Assembly: GCF_040958095.1 (NCBI RefSeq)
Contig: NC_091173.1
Coordinates: 15,909,530-15,973,529 of the forward strand
Direction of reading: 5' to 3'
Source: Procambarus clarkii
Taxonomy: Eukaryota; Arthropoda; Malacostraca; Decapoda; Cambaridae
Length of the DNA: 64,000 bases
Part shown: in pieces, positions 36,428-48,485 of the stretch
Layout: each line of letters starts with the position of its first letter
Position numbering within the stretch: the stretch's first letter is position 1
The notes under the pieces: model-generated
Seen by the model: the letters and a program-made list of their open reading frames with translations, nothing else
The model's database searches: none
What the model was told of the DNA's origin: nothing
Made by a program: the position numbers and the translations under genes

Positions 36428-38577
36428 CAGGGACTACAACAGAGGCTACGAGAGGGACCAGGACACACAAGAGAGACCAAGACACACTAGAGGGACCAGG
36501 ACACACAAGAGGGACCAGGACACACAAGAGAGACCAAGACACACTAGAGGGACCAGGACACACAAGAGGGACCAGGACACACAAGAGGGACCAGGACACA
36601 CAAGAGAGACCAGGACACACAAGAGGGACCAGGACACACAAGAGGGACCAGGACACACAAGAGGGACCAGGACACACAAGAGGGACCAGGACACACAAGA
36701 GAGACCAGGACACACAAGAGGGACCAGGACACACAAGAGGGACCAGGACACACAAGAGGGACCAGGACACACAAGAGAGACCAGGACACACAAGAGGGAC
36801 CAGGACACACAAGAGGGACCAGGACACACAAGAGGGACCAGGACACACAAGAGGGACCAGGACACACAAGAGAGACCAAGACACACTAGAGGGACCAGGG
36901 CATACAAGAGGGACCAGGACACACAAGAGGGACCAGGACACACAAGAGGGGCCAGGACACACAAGAGGGACCAGGACACACAAGAGGGACCAGGACACAC
37001 AAGAGGGACCAGGACACACAAGAGGGACCAGGACACACAAGAGAGACCAAGACACACTAGAGGGACCAGGACATACAAGAGGGACCAGGACACACAAGAG
37101 GGACCAGGACACACAAGAGAGACCAGGACACACAAGAGGGACCAGGACACACAAGAGGGGACCAGGACATACAAAAGGGACCAGGACACACAAGAGGGAC
37201 CAGGACACACAAGAGGGACCAGGACACACAAGAGGAGACCAGGACACACAAGAGGGACCAGGACACACAAGAGGGACCAGGACACATAAGAGGGACCAGG
37301 ACACACAAGAGAGACCAAGACACACTAGAGGGACCAGGACATACAAGAGGGACCAGGACACACAAGAGTGACCAGGACACACAAGAGAGACCAAGACACA
37401 CTAGAGGGACCAGGACACACAAGAGGGACCAGGACACACAAGAGGGACCAGGACACACAAAAGGGACCAGGACACACAAGAGGAGACCAGGACACACAAG
37501 AGGGACCAGGACACACAAGAGGGACCAGGACACACAAGAGGGACCAGGACACACAAGAGGGACCAGGACACACAAGAGGGACCAGGACACACAAGAGGAG
37601 ACCAGGACACACAAGAGGGACCAGGACACACAAGAGGGACCAGGACACACAAGAGAGACCAGGACACACAAGAGGGACCAGGACACACAAGAGAGACCAG
37701 GACACACAAGAGGGACCAGGACACACAAGAGAGACCAAGACCCACTAGAGGGACCAGGACATACAAGAGGGACCAGGACACACAAGAGGGACCAGGACAC
37801 ACAAGAGAGACCAAGACACACTAGAGGGACCAGGACACACAAGAGGGACCAGGACACACAAGAGGGACCAGGACACACAAGAGGGACCAGGACACACAAG
37901 AGGGACCAGGACACACAAGAGGAGACCAGGACACACAAGAGGGACCAGGACACACAAGAGGGACCAGGACACACAAGAGGGGCCAGGACACACAAGTGGG
38001 ACCAGGACACACAAGAGGGACCAGGACACACAAGAGGGGCCAGGACACACAAGAGGGACCAGGACACACAAGAGGGGCCAGGACACACAAGAGGGACCAG
38101 GACACACACGAGGGGCCAGGACACACAAGAGGGACCAGGACACACAAGAGGGACCAGGACACACAAGAGGGGCCAGGACACACAAGAGGGACCAGGACAC
38201 ACAAGAGGGGCCAGGACACACAAGAGGGGCCAGGACACACAAGAGAGACCAGAACACACAAGAGGGACCAGGACACACAAGAGGGGCCAGGACACACAAG
38301 AGGGACCAGGACACACAAGAGGGACCAGGACACACAAGAGGGGCCAGGACACACAAGAGGGGCCAGGACACACAAGAGGGACCAGGACACACAAGAGGGA
38401 CCAGGACACACAAGAGGGACCAGGACACACAAGAGGCGCCAGGACACACAAGAGGGACCAGGACACACAAGAGGGACCAGGACACACAAGAGGCGCCAGG
38501 ACACACAAGAGGGGCCAGGACACACAAGAGGGACCAGGACACACAAGAGGGGCCAGGACACGTGGGAGGGACCAAGG
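36428..38577. repeat. 2.15-kb minisatellite, 19-bp unit
   Basis: About 110 units of ACCAGGACACACAAGAGGG. Variants are clustered: GAGAGACCAAGACACACTAG recurs only left of about 37830; GGGGCC and GGCGCC units dominate right of 37980. It creates open frames of up to 495 codons in several registers on both strands (CVSWSLL / THKRDQ), none a gene. Confidence 0.98.
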
Positions 38578-38720
38578 TAGGAAAACAAGAAAGTGAAATG
38601 AAGTGTGGAAAGTGAGAATTGAGGCTGACTTTGTGTATAGATTCTAAAGGTGTGATGAATTAAGCCCAACCACGATAGATGATCGAAGTTAAATTTCGGG
38701 CCCACGAGCTGCAGTCCAAC
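38578..38720 (+). mobile_element. Possible LINE tail remnant
   Basis: Weak resemblance to the C-terminal codons and tail (GGCTGACTTTGTGTATAG, GAATTAAGCCCAACCA) of the LINE family. Confidence 0.3.
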
Positions 38721-38860
38721 CTCTCAGACACAGCTAGGCGTGAACACACACGATGAAGCACAGATAGAAGGCTCGGGCGATACACGAGGCTTTCATCTCA
38801 CAAATCAGAATTTCCTTCAAATATATACATGGAGACTAAGGTGGGTGGCTGATGTAAAGG

Positions 38861-38905
<45 letters not shown>

Positions 38906-39780
38906 AGGTGTCGGGAACAAAGCGCCTTAACAAACACAGTCGAGCAGCACGCAATTCACAGTTTAACATAATGAACTAATTTGAATATGCAATGACCCGG
39001 CCCGTCTCCCCCCCCCCCCCCCAACACCCAGCCAACCACGGTACGCTGAGGAGGGGGGGGGCGGGGAGGGGGGGAATGGAAGGGGTAAGAGAGGGGAGGA
39101 GAGTTGGACAGGAAGAGAGGAGAGGGAGGGGACTGGGACAGGAGGGTATTGAAGAGAGAGAGAGACGGAAGACACGTGAAGTTGAAGGGAATAAAACCGT
39201 GGGGCTGAGGATGGGTTTAGATTCTTCAGATTCTTTCTTTATTATGCACCCTATAACCATCCCGTGGGCGGCGGTGGATAGGGTTTAAGAGGCACATAAT
39301 GGGTTCAGGAACTGAACCCCAGAGTACATTTAGCTAAGCAAGTGACAATCTTTAGAAGCTAGTTACACAATTGTTAATGTTATATATATACATGTACACA
39401 TATATACAATCTTTTACACAAATACATATACACATCGAAAATCTGTTTATATTACAAGTGATTCAACAAGAGGCTCACAACAGTCACTATACAAGGCACT
39501 TTACATTTATGGTGAGTCACACAGTTACTAGTCTTGCTCCACGCCCACCCAACTGGGCGGCAGCTTTACAGTCATGTGCAGGCTGCACCTACAGTAAGCA
39601 CACTTTGGATACTTCGCTAAGATTCCTGGCAATACATCATTATGAATGAAGTACTTACACATTCCTGGGACTCCCATTGATGGTGTTATCTCTGATGGTG
39701 TTACCTTGCTGCCCCCATCCTCACCGAATGTAGGTGCAGCTGCAGAAGCGTGATGGTAGACCAATATGGTCTTCATGGTC
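38721..39780. other. Mixed interval: (CA)n, C/G homopolymers, purine-rich tract
   Basis: (CA)n at 38864-38900; poly-C then poly-G at 39007-39075 (could pair); G/A-rich to 39175. A 92-codon frame at 39371-39649 has no recognisable domain. Confidence 0.5.
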
Positions 39781-39789
39781 TGGTATGTC

Positions 39790-40690
39790 GTAAATAACAA
39801 GGGTAAGATTGCAAGACATGAAGAAGTCTACGACATCATCAAGAGGAGTCTCGCCACGGCCCGCTGCCCAGCACAAGGAGAACCACACCTATTCAGACCC
39901 AACGAACCTCAGAAGCGCCCAGACGGGGTCACCTTGCTTCCTTGGAAGGATGGTAAGCAAGTGGTATTGGATTACACATGCGCTTCCACACTATCCAATA
40001 CCTACCTACAACACAGCACAAGTGAAGGGGGTGGCACTGCTTCTTTCAGGGACAAAGATTGTCGTGTCGTGGTTGGCACTCATGACACGACGAAGTCAAT
40101 GACATCATTAAGGGGAGCCTTGCCTCTGCCAGGTGTCCAGCAGAGAGAGTGCCTCGCAATCTATTGGCCCGTAACTCTGTTAGCTTTGCTGACCGACCAG
40201 ATGGATTCACATAGCGCCCTTGGAAAAATGGCAGACAATTGGCATGGGACTATACTTGCACCTCCACCCTGGCAGCCACATACATCAACCTCTCTGTCGG
40301 CAAAGCGGCAGCTGCGGCTACACACGGAGAAAGAAACAAGTCAACCAAGTACAGGGAAATAGATCACCGGTACAGCTTCGTTTCAACTTTGAGGTTACCT
40401 TGCGACGATTTCGTACCTTAGCGTCCCCACGGCCCGATCGTCGACAAGGCCTCCTCGTCGAGTCCAATTGCTACTCTGAGACCCCTTAGCCCATGGGGAG
40501 AGAGTGCGAGGAGGTATCTTAAGGATCTTGGTGCCAGGATCACTGAAACTCCAAGAGACCCAAGAGCGGCAAGTTTTTCTCTTCCAGATCCTCAGTGTAG
40601 CGATTCAGAGGGGCAATGTCCACTGCATCCTGGGTTCTTGCCTGGCGTCGGAGGAGTTCGAAGAAATCTACAGCCTCTAGGAAACAAACT
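39790..40690 (+). pseudogene. LINE-like polymerase C-terminal fragments (RPDG/WD type), copies 3 and 4
   Basis: Plus-strand reading: HEEVYDIIKRSLATARCPAQ, then KRPDGVTLLPWKDGKQVVLD, YTCASTLSNTYLQ. From about 40080 a second, diverged copy of the same block follows (DDVIKGSLA-like, DGFT..PW, HLHPGSHIHQ). At 40500-40690 the sequence encodes the downstream [16 protein letters not shown] / DEEFEEI-type segment, matching copies 1 and 2. Frameshifts throughout. A GGCCCGATCGTCGACAAGGC module (SINE tail type 2) is inserted at about 40388-40460. Confidence 0.65.
40388..40462 (-). mobile_element. SINE type-2 tail module
   Basis: TTGAGGTTACCTTGCGACGA through GTCCCCACGGCCCGATCG, matching the tail of the SINE at 20985 and the isolated copy at 51522. 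Confidence 0.65.
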
Positions 40691-40747
40691 TCCCCTTATT
40701 TCCACTGAATGTCCACTTTTTGTAACCGATCAGATATGTACTTATAT

Positions 40748-40862
<115 letters not shown>

Positions 40863-40884
40863 TATATAAATATAACAAAAGGAA

Positions 40885-40959
40885 GGGAGTACCACCTCTG
40901 GCTGGAAGAAGGGACCCTTACCCTGGGAGGAAACCACGCATAACGCATTAAGGGGGAAT

Positions 40960-40963
<4 letters not shown>
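40885..40963. repeat. 80-bp interspersed unit next to (TA)n, copy 3
   Basis: GGGAGTACCACCTCTGGC to GGGGGAATGTTTA, again followed by (TA)n (40964-41022). Confidence 0.8.
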
Positions 40964-41023
<60 letters not shown>

Positions 41024-41045
41024 CTATACATACATACATACATAT
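40964..41045. repeat. (TA)n then (TACA)n
   Basis: About 58 bp of TA followed by five CATA units. Confidence 0.95.
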
Positions 41046-41064
41046 ATATGAAATCAATGAATGT

Positions 41065-41350
41065 AGTACGAATCTGCAATATTTTTTTCTCATGTTTTTC
41101 TTCACTTGAGAAGTTGAAAATTAATTGTCAAAAGTTCATATTATAATTTTATTTGGCCTGACGCTGAGAGATACGTTTCGCCAACTCTTGTTAACATCAT
41201 CAAAGGCAGAGTTTGAATGGTTACAAGGTGATTTTTGCTGCTGCTTGTATAGCCGGGCATGACGTGATGGTGAAGCACCTCACTTATGGACCAATAAGCC
41301 CGTTGCAACTTACCAATTTTACAATACCAATTGAAAAATATTAATTTTTT
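41065..41350. mobile_element. Solo Penelope-like arm and tail
   Basis: TTTTTCTTCACTTGAGAAGT and TTGGCCTGACGCTGAGAGAT correspond to the left arm of the 28.26-kb element. 41281-41310 (GGACCAATAAGCCCGTTGCA) matches the post-stop sequence at 28752. Confidence 0.65.
41156..41207 (-). ncRNA. Hammerhead-like ribozyme, solo arm
   Basis: Minus strand: stem I GCCU/AGGC; core UUGAUGA; an extra U; stem II GUUAAC/GUUGGC with loop AAGA; GAAA; stem III CGU/GCG; UC. Core position 3 is U with G8, so the 3-8 pair is a wobble here. All other elements are in place. Confidence 0.6.
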
Positions 41351-41689
41351 TATCATTTTTCAAATCTACTTAATCTTCATTATTGTTTTTGAATCGATAC
41401 GTTAGTGAGCGCCTTCTGCTTCCTCTTGTTAATAAAGTTATTTTTACTACCGTTATTCGAATTAAAATAATCTAATGTTATTGGTATTGTGGTTACTGGT
41501 ATCTAGGCTCTGTTAGGTACTCCTCTCCCCTCTTCCTCTCTTCTCTTCCTTCCTCTCCTCTCTTCCTTCCTCTCCTCTCCTCTCTTTTCACCTCCCAGAA
41601 TTTATGCCAAAACCTATCTTGAGAACTATTGAATTTAGAAATATGTAACTAAAAAAAACTTAAATGAATGAAACTTGCGGCAAATTGTT

Positions 41690-42130
41690 TATATTTACCT
41701 CATGACGTCACCTTCCCGCCATTTCCCCATCTGATCTCTGCGTGGGGCGAGAAACTTCCAAAAAAAATCATTATTATTTATCTTGGCGCGCTTCCCGACT
41801 CATTTTATATAAGGACAACAACTTTCAGTTTAAATTGGGGCTTGGCTACCATAAACTAACGCCCCATTAAAAGTTTTTAGCTTGATGAAGCAATTTGCAT
41901 TCTTAATTTGGGCGTTGGGGCGTGAGAGAGCAGCGAGGCGCCAACATCTACATACAATTTAAAGGGCTGGAGGCAGGCGGGCGGCGCGGAGCCCGCCACT
42001 CAGGCCTCGGCTGGCGGCTTGAGGGATGGTGCTCATTACTACAACTTCCCGTCAACTGCTTGTCTATCTCATACCCTGTAATCTCACTCCAGTTTATTTT
42101 GCTATTATAGAAATATAGCGCGGCTGCCTG
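41690..42130. promoter_or_regulatory. GC-rich single-copy block with CRE and E2F-like sites
   Basis: TGACGTCA (41703-41710, perfect CRE palindrome), TTCCCGCC (41713-41720) and TTGGCGCG (about 41783) cluster near TATATAA (41806-41812) and TCAGTT (41825-41830). Spacing of the last two (21 bp) is short for a TATA-initiator pair. A CpG-rich stretch follows at 41925-42020. No transcript is identifiable. Confidence 0.3.
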
Positions 42131-42218
42131 GAGGCCAATGTCGGCCCATTTAATTTACACCTTAATTATATCTTTGCAGTTTTAAGCTTCCGAATTGTAA
42201 ATCACGAGATACTTACCG

Positions 42219-42220
<2 letters not shown>

Positions 42221-42294
<74 letters not shown>
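42221..42294. repeat. (TA)n microsatellite
   Basis: About 74 bp, pure. Confidence 0.97.
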
Positions 42295-42300
<6 letters not shown>

Positions 42301-43344
42301 GTTTTATTAACTCGATCAACATCTACATGACTTTTTGTATTAAAAGGAAAATTGGGATGAAACGAAGTTGACTCATTTTCAGCCTTTGGAGACTGTGCTT
42401 ATGTGTAGAGAGAAAGAAACAAGTATTAAATTCATTAAAAAAAAGTTCAAACATAATAGAAAGCCTTATAAGTATAACTGAAGCTGTCAACAGTCTTATT
42501 AGTAAAAGTGTTAAATAAGTTAAACACTAGTATGAGAGCAATAGTGTGATGGGAAGTGGTGTGATGTGTTAAGAGTGAGGGTAATAGTGTGTTGTGATGG
42601 GTGACAGTGCCAGACACAGTCTTCTTCAAGGTGCTTCACCTCAAATCATGAACTTAATTCATAAACGATTGCTAATTTATAATTGATTTGGTTCACACAA
42701 AAAAGTATATTATTCATTTGCACCAAAAAGTCATCGCAGCAGCATAACCTGTAATAATTATAATTATATGCTGAAATGCTTCACATTACAGCTGTGATAT
42801 GCTGCTCACTACATGAAAAAACAGTTTACTCAACAATCATTTTGACCGTTGTGTAGACAGTCACTGATCACCCCCCTCCCCCCCTACTGTAAAACATGGA
42901 ATGGTTTAGCCTAACCCGAGGCGTCAAACACTAGCCAACCCACCTACCGTACCAGAGCTGATACTCATAAGTTCTATGAAACGTCAATATTGCGGCGTTT
43001 TGAATTCTCTAAACCACTACAAAATTTACGGTGTTACAATTACGTAATAAATGTAAGTGCGTTCAATATGAAGGCAGATTGAAGAGCGTGATTAAATAAA
43101 TCAGATAAATGAAGTAATTTACTCTTTAAAAGCCAAATATAGTGCACATTTAGCAGTGCCAAGCATACTGACGGAACTTGCTGTGTTCACTCTCGCACTC
43201 CGCTCCTATAACAATTTTATAACATCAATTAAGACAAAACGACACATATTGTCATTTATTTAAAAAAAATACCCTCCCTCTTGGCAATTCTAAACTTATA
43301 CTGTCCTCCATTTCAGGAATACTCACAACACATTATAAAATGTA

Positions 43345-43350
<6 letters not shown>
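42295..43350. other. AT-rich single-copy interval
   Basis: No gene or element recognised. Confidence 0.45.

Positions 43351-43351
<1 letters not shown>

Positions 43352-43440
<89 letters not shown>
43352..43440. repeat. (TA)n microsatellite
   Basis: About 90 bp, pure. Confidence 0.97.
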
Positions 43441-43443
<3 letters not shown>

Positions 43444-43884
43444 TTCTGTATATAAATTTAACCTTTTGGAGCATTTTTTCAAAATTTCAATTATAAGCCA
43501 GATGCTGTTAGAATAAAAAGGCACTAATGACTGCATGTAAATCAATCTAATAATCATGTCAGTGAAAACAGAGTTTAATATGAAATATATAACATCAAGT
43601 CAGGGAAAGGAAAACATTCAGATACTTGTTGTAATAACTAATATATTAATGAAATGTTTAGAAATTATAGGAGTTTAGGATATCAGATATCCAATTATAG
43701 GAATTGTTTACTCGAAGTTCTTACCATTGTGCCCAGGTAGAGCTGTGTGCTTCACACCACCACTATGACACTGGCAATGCTTTGTTATTACTAGGTTTTG
43801 GAGTTGTCCACATTGTTATTGTTGTTAGGTCTGTGGCCGGGTACCGGAAACTAATAGCTTATTCAGCACAGCCTGAATGAGTTT

Positions 43885-44222
43885 GTGTACTCACCTATTT
43901 GTAGCTGCAGGATCGAGCATTGACTCTTGGATCCCACCTTTCTAGCCATCGGTTGTTTACAGCAATGACTCCTGTCCCATTTCCCTATCATATCTAGTTT
44001 TAAAATTATGAAGAGAGTTTGCTGCCACAACCTGCTCCTTAAGTGCATTCCATTTTCCCACTACTCTCACGCTAAAAGAAAACTCCCTAACATCTCTGTG
44101 ACTCATTTGAGTTTCCACCTTCCTCCCATGTCCCCTCGTTCTGTTAATATTACGCGTGAATATTTCATCTATTTCCACTTTGTCAATTCCCCGAGTATGT
44201 TATACGTTCCTATCATATCCTC
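43885..44222 (-). pseudogene. LINE 3' fragment, second subfamily
   Basis: The minus strand reads NRTRGHGRKVETQMSHRDVR, EFSFSVRVVGKWNALKEQVV, then AANSLHNFKTRYDREMG, an intact C-terminal frame. The tail CACCTATTTGTAGCTGCAGG is at 43890. Confidence 0.85.
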
Positions 44223-44233
44223 CCTCTCCCCAC

Positions 44234-44580
44234 TGTGTATTCACCTAGTTGTACTTACGGAAATTGAGCTTTGGCACTTTGGTCCCGCCTCTCAACCGTC
44301 AATCAACTGGTGTACAGATTCCTGAGCCTACTGGGCTCTATCAAATTTGCTTTTGAAACTGTATGGAGTCAGCCTCCACCACATCATTATTTAATGCATT
44401 CCATTTGTTAACTACTCTGACACTGAAAAAAATCTTTCTAACGTCTCTGTGGCTCATTTGGGTACAAAGTTTCCACCTGTGTCCCCTTGTGCGTGTACCA
44501 CCCGTACTGAAGAGTTTATCTTTGTCCACCCTGTCAATTCCCCTGAAAGTTTTGTAGGTGGTTATCATGTCTTCCCTTAC
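44234..44580 (-). pseudogene. LINE 3' fragment, first subfamily
   Basis: The minus strand reads ITTYKTFRGIDRVDKDKLFS, then GGTRTRGHRWKLCTQMSHRD and VNKWNALNNDVVEADSI. Head-to-tail with the preceding copy. Confidence 0.88.
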
Positions 44581-44613
44581 TCTTCCCTTACTCTTCTCCC
44601 CTACCTCTTACTG

Positions 44614-44615
<2 letters not shown>

Positions 44616-44662
<47 letters not shown>
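44616..44662. repeat. (TA)n microsatellite
   Basis: About 46 bp, pure. Confidence 0.95.
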
Positions 44663-44663
<1 letters not shown>

Positions 44664-45940
44664 CATCAATAAAAACTGGTTAAATTCATCAAGTGCTAAA
44701 TTTAAGATCAATAAATTAATCTATTAAAAAACGAATAAATTAGTTCCTAATTATAATTGTTTTCATCCTGGGTTATCTTTTGAAGCCAACCAGTTGACGC
44801 ACATCAAACGCCATGGGTGACACAGACCTTCACTCAGCTGGTGCTGCTGAACTATAATGCGTCCGCTCCTAACTCCTTTCCCACCCTGGTCTGACGACAG
44901 TTGAAAATACTATAAGATAGTATAAGATATACAAGATATACAACCAATATATATCAAATGCATTACTGAGACTTGCTGGTGGCTGTGTGTGGAGTGGCTT
45001 TGACTGGAGCAGGAGCTGCCAGACTTGAAAAGTTGATCACCTACACTTACCACAACCATCAGGATAGGTATAAGATGCCTCCCTGCCTGTCTCTCCTGCT
45101 GGTTCTCTTTCTGTAAGACTGTCTTCCTCTGTCTCTGTAGTTCTCCACCTGTCTACCTACCTAGCTATCACAGGCAGTAACTCAAACTGACGATCAATTA
45201 GTTAGTGTCAGCTACATAACATTTGTTATGTTGTGCTCTCATACCATCATAGGTAAGATTGCGTCATAATCAATCTTGCATCGTAATTACTGGTTCTTCA
45301 GTGTTTATGGCGTCATTGTTAGTGTTGTAATAGTTTATGAAGCGCTTAACATATGGCATCAGCATCCTGTGGTGGCGGCGGCTCACCTTCTGGTGAGCTC
45401 TGGCAGCAATTACATATTATAACATTAGTTTAGAGTGATATGTGGACGAGCTGCTCTTGTGTGGCCTCCTATACTTGTAGTGATGTAGTCTGTATAGAGG
45501 TTATGCAGTGAATGATAATTTGTTATTCACACTACTTATGTACGTGTTGGGGATTATTATATTTGAGGGCTTCTACCCCCCAGGGCCGTCAACCTCAACC
45601 CTTAACATTGGTTCCTTCCACTCCACAACAACCTTCACAACCTCAGACATCTAATCTTTCCCTGAACCTCACCTCCATCTCATCCCTTCATCAGGCCAAC
45701 CTCCCCTCTCCATAACCTCCTCTCTTCATAAGCTTCTGCTGCCTCCATTCCTCTCTCAGCTTCCCGCCATTTTACATCTTCTTTCGCTTCCTAAATTCCA
45801 CTAAGCCCTCTCCCACATCCTCCAGTACCCAGTGCCATCGGTCACCTCCCTCAAGATCACAAACTATTACTCTCCCGTGAACCTCTGTTCCTTCTTTCCT
45901 CCCCCCCTCCTCCCTAACCCCTCCCAAACCCGTATCTTAA
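44663..45940. other. Single-copy interval
   Basis: No convincing gene; pyrimidine-rich from 45580 to 45920. Confidence 0.4.
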
Positions 45941-45944
45941 CGAA

Positions 45945-46275
45945 AGGTAGGCAGGGAGGGAGGGAAAGCTGCAGGGAGGAAGGTTGGATGAAGGAGAACT
46001 GGGATACTGGAGGGAAGGAGGTAAGGAGGGAGGGAGGGCTGGAGGGACGGAGGGAAGGAGGGAGGGAGGGCTTGAGGGACGGAGTGAAGGAGGGAGGAAG
46101 GGCTGGAGGGACGGAGGGAAGGAGGGCTTGAGGGACGTAGGGAAGGGAAGGAGGGAAGGCTTGAGGGACGGAGGGAAGGAGGGAGGGAAGGCTTGAGGGA
46201 CGTAGGGAAGGAGGGAGGGAGGGAGGGAGGGAAGGAGGGCTGGAGGGAGGGAGGGAGGGAGGGAGGGAGGGGGCC
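45945..46275. repeat. GGGA-rich minisatellite with GGCTTGAGGGACGGAGTGAA units
   Basis: Units of about 30-45 bp built from GGAGGGAGGGAGGGCTTGAG and GGACGGAGGGAAGGA. Open frames on both strands are repeat-driven. Confidence 0.93.
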
Positions 46276-47215
46276 ATAAATCCGGGTTGACAAAGAGCGG
46301 AAGCACACACGCGGCCTGACCATATCTTAATTGAATCTGCAATACTGCCGGACACGACGACGGCGCCGCTCCTAGCAAAATGGACCCCAGTCCTTCATTA
46401 TTGCCCCCATTAGTCGCCCACAAGGAAGTCCTCCGCTGGGTGCTGGGCGCTGGGCGCCAGTCCTTCATTACTGCCGCCATTCAGGAGACTAACGCAAGAA
46501 AGTGCCCTAAAGGTTACCAGAGCAGGCCGCTCTCGCTCTATTACACCCAGTAAAATAAAACAATATTCCCAAACCAAGAACATGCCAACCTAAGCAACCC
46601 ATTTAATCCATCGAGGCCGCTTCCGTTAAATAACGCGACGTATTAGGGGAGTGAACAGGGTGATTAGCGCCGTGACCGCTGTAAGCCAAGCTTGTTGATG
46701 CCAAAGTCAGCCATGTTCCCTGCCACAGGGTCACTTGTAGGAGGATGACGAGGCACTCGGAGACACATGCTTGTCAACACCACAGATGCTGATGGACATG
46801 TGGAGGACGTCATCATGCGAGAGGTGATCCGCCCAGCTACCATTGCCATAAATGTTAATGGTAGCCTGAGCCAGAACCCCCAGTGGTAGCTGGAGCCCGT
46901 TCTACCAATAATACTTCTGAATTACATTTCTAGAGCTCTGCAAACAGACAGGCAGAGAGACAGAAGCGTTATCAGTAACAATATATATACAACTCGTTAT
47001 CATACTGGCTGGGCAGAACAAGTGTACAGGAGTGTAAATCAAACTTATATTTTTAGACAAACTGAAAAACACTTAATTTATAATTTGAGTGGTGGTATAT
47101 ATTGGTATAACATTGTGTGGTAGTAATGAGAGCAACAGTGTTAGCGTAGTGGGCTGCTACACCTATGTGCCGCAAATGTCACAACTACCAACGCTGCACA
47201 GAAGACGCAGCTCAA
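46276..47215. other. Single-copy interval
   Basis: GC-moderate sequence with a short duplicated CCAGTCCTTCATTA (46388 and 46457). No gene recognised. Confidence 0.4.
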
Positions 47216-47219
47216 ACGC

Positions 47220-47540
47220 ATTACTTGGCCTAGTAAGCAAGGTCTGTTTTGCCTAACAGCCAGAGTGATTTTGCGAATTTTTAAATATTAGAAATTGTCT
47301 TCACCGCAAATAATATAAACAAATAGTAAAAAAATAGGCCTAGTTTGATCTATGTTAAGCAATATTGGAAATAACTGGCACAGATAAGTTATGTCAGGCA
47401 TCTAAGTTATTCTGACTGAAAGTTTAACAAAATCCCAAAATATTTTAATAAAAAAGTCCTCATTCCAAAAGTGATTTTTAAATTATAATATTTAAGAAAA
47501 ATTCGGCTTGTTAGCCAACACCGGTTATTGGGTACGTCAC
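47220..47540. mobile_element. TTAGG-type MITE, old diverged copy
   Basis: CTTGGCCTAGTAAGCAAGG on the left and TTCGGCTTGTTAGCCAA ... GGGTACGTCAC on the right resemble the TIRs of the pair at 7966-8782. The interior CCTAACC runs are lost. Confidence 0.5.
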
Positions 47541-47589
47541 AAATACATGCCTGTACATATTATATACTAGGTGGGGTACCCGGCTCTGC

Positions 47590-47865
47590 CCGGGTCGCTT
47601 CCCTCTCTCCCTTCTCTCTTCCCCTCTCTCCCAATCTCCCGTCCCTTCCCCTTCCCCCGTCTCCCATTCTCCCCACCATCACCCCCTCTCCTCCTTTCAT
47701 CTTTTCCTATCCTCCAACATTCCCCCTCTCGCCCCCTCTCATTCCCTCTCTCTGAATCTCTCCTCCCCCCTCCCATTTCGCCTCTCCTCTCTTTCCCTAC
47801 TTCTCCATCTCCTCTCGTATCCTCTCCCACCCCTCTCCATCTTTCTGCCTCCCCTCTCCTCTCTC
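47590..47865 (+). repeat. CT-rich low-complexity region
   Basis: Pyrimidine-rich (CCCTCTC, CTTCCCC). No gene. Confidence 0.8.
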
Positions 47866-48364
47866 ACACGAACACTCAGAAAATTATATATTGCGAACAG
47901 GTGAAAGCCTTCTAAAAACTCTACAAAAAACAGATACCAGATTTCACACCATGAAAAAATAGGAGCAATATTTCTTATATAGGGGCACTTGGGCTGGTCC
48001 TGACTAGCACTCCCACACCACCGATGTATCATCTTGAAAAGTAGAGTGAGACAAGCTACTAACGTCTGGCCTCCAGCCTCAGACGGACAAACAGACATTC
48101 TCTCTATATAGATATTTATATAGGGAGCTGAAGGAACTCGACAGCCTGTGACAAGCAGCATTGTACGTTACATGTAACCAATGTTGTAACCCTTTTTGTG
48201 TAACGAAAGTTTAAATAAAATAAAATGACAAAATACTAAAATATAGGAGAGTGGTAGAAGACAACATGTGAGTGTTCGCGGGGGCCCCACAAGGCTCCCC
48301 CGGATGCTGCATATCGTCTTCTTCGAGGCCGAGGGTTTCTACATACGCAACCAGAGGTGGTAAC

Positions 48365-48485
<121 letters not shown>

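Noticed and set aside
36303..38705. Open frames of 194-495 codons on both strands
   Set aside because: They are produced entirely by the 19-bp minisatellite, whose unit has no stop codons in most registers; there is no domain and no splice context.
45867..46480. Pro/Ser/Leu-rich frames of 128-188 codons
   Set aside because: They derive from the GGGA-rich minisatellite.
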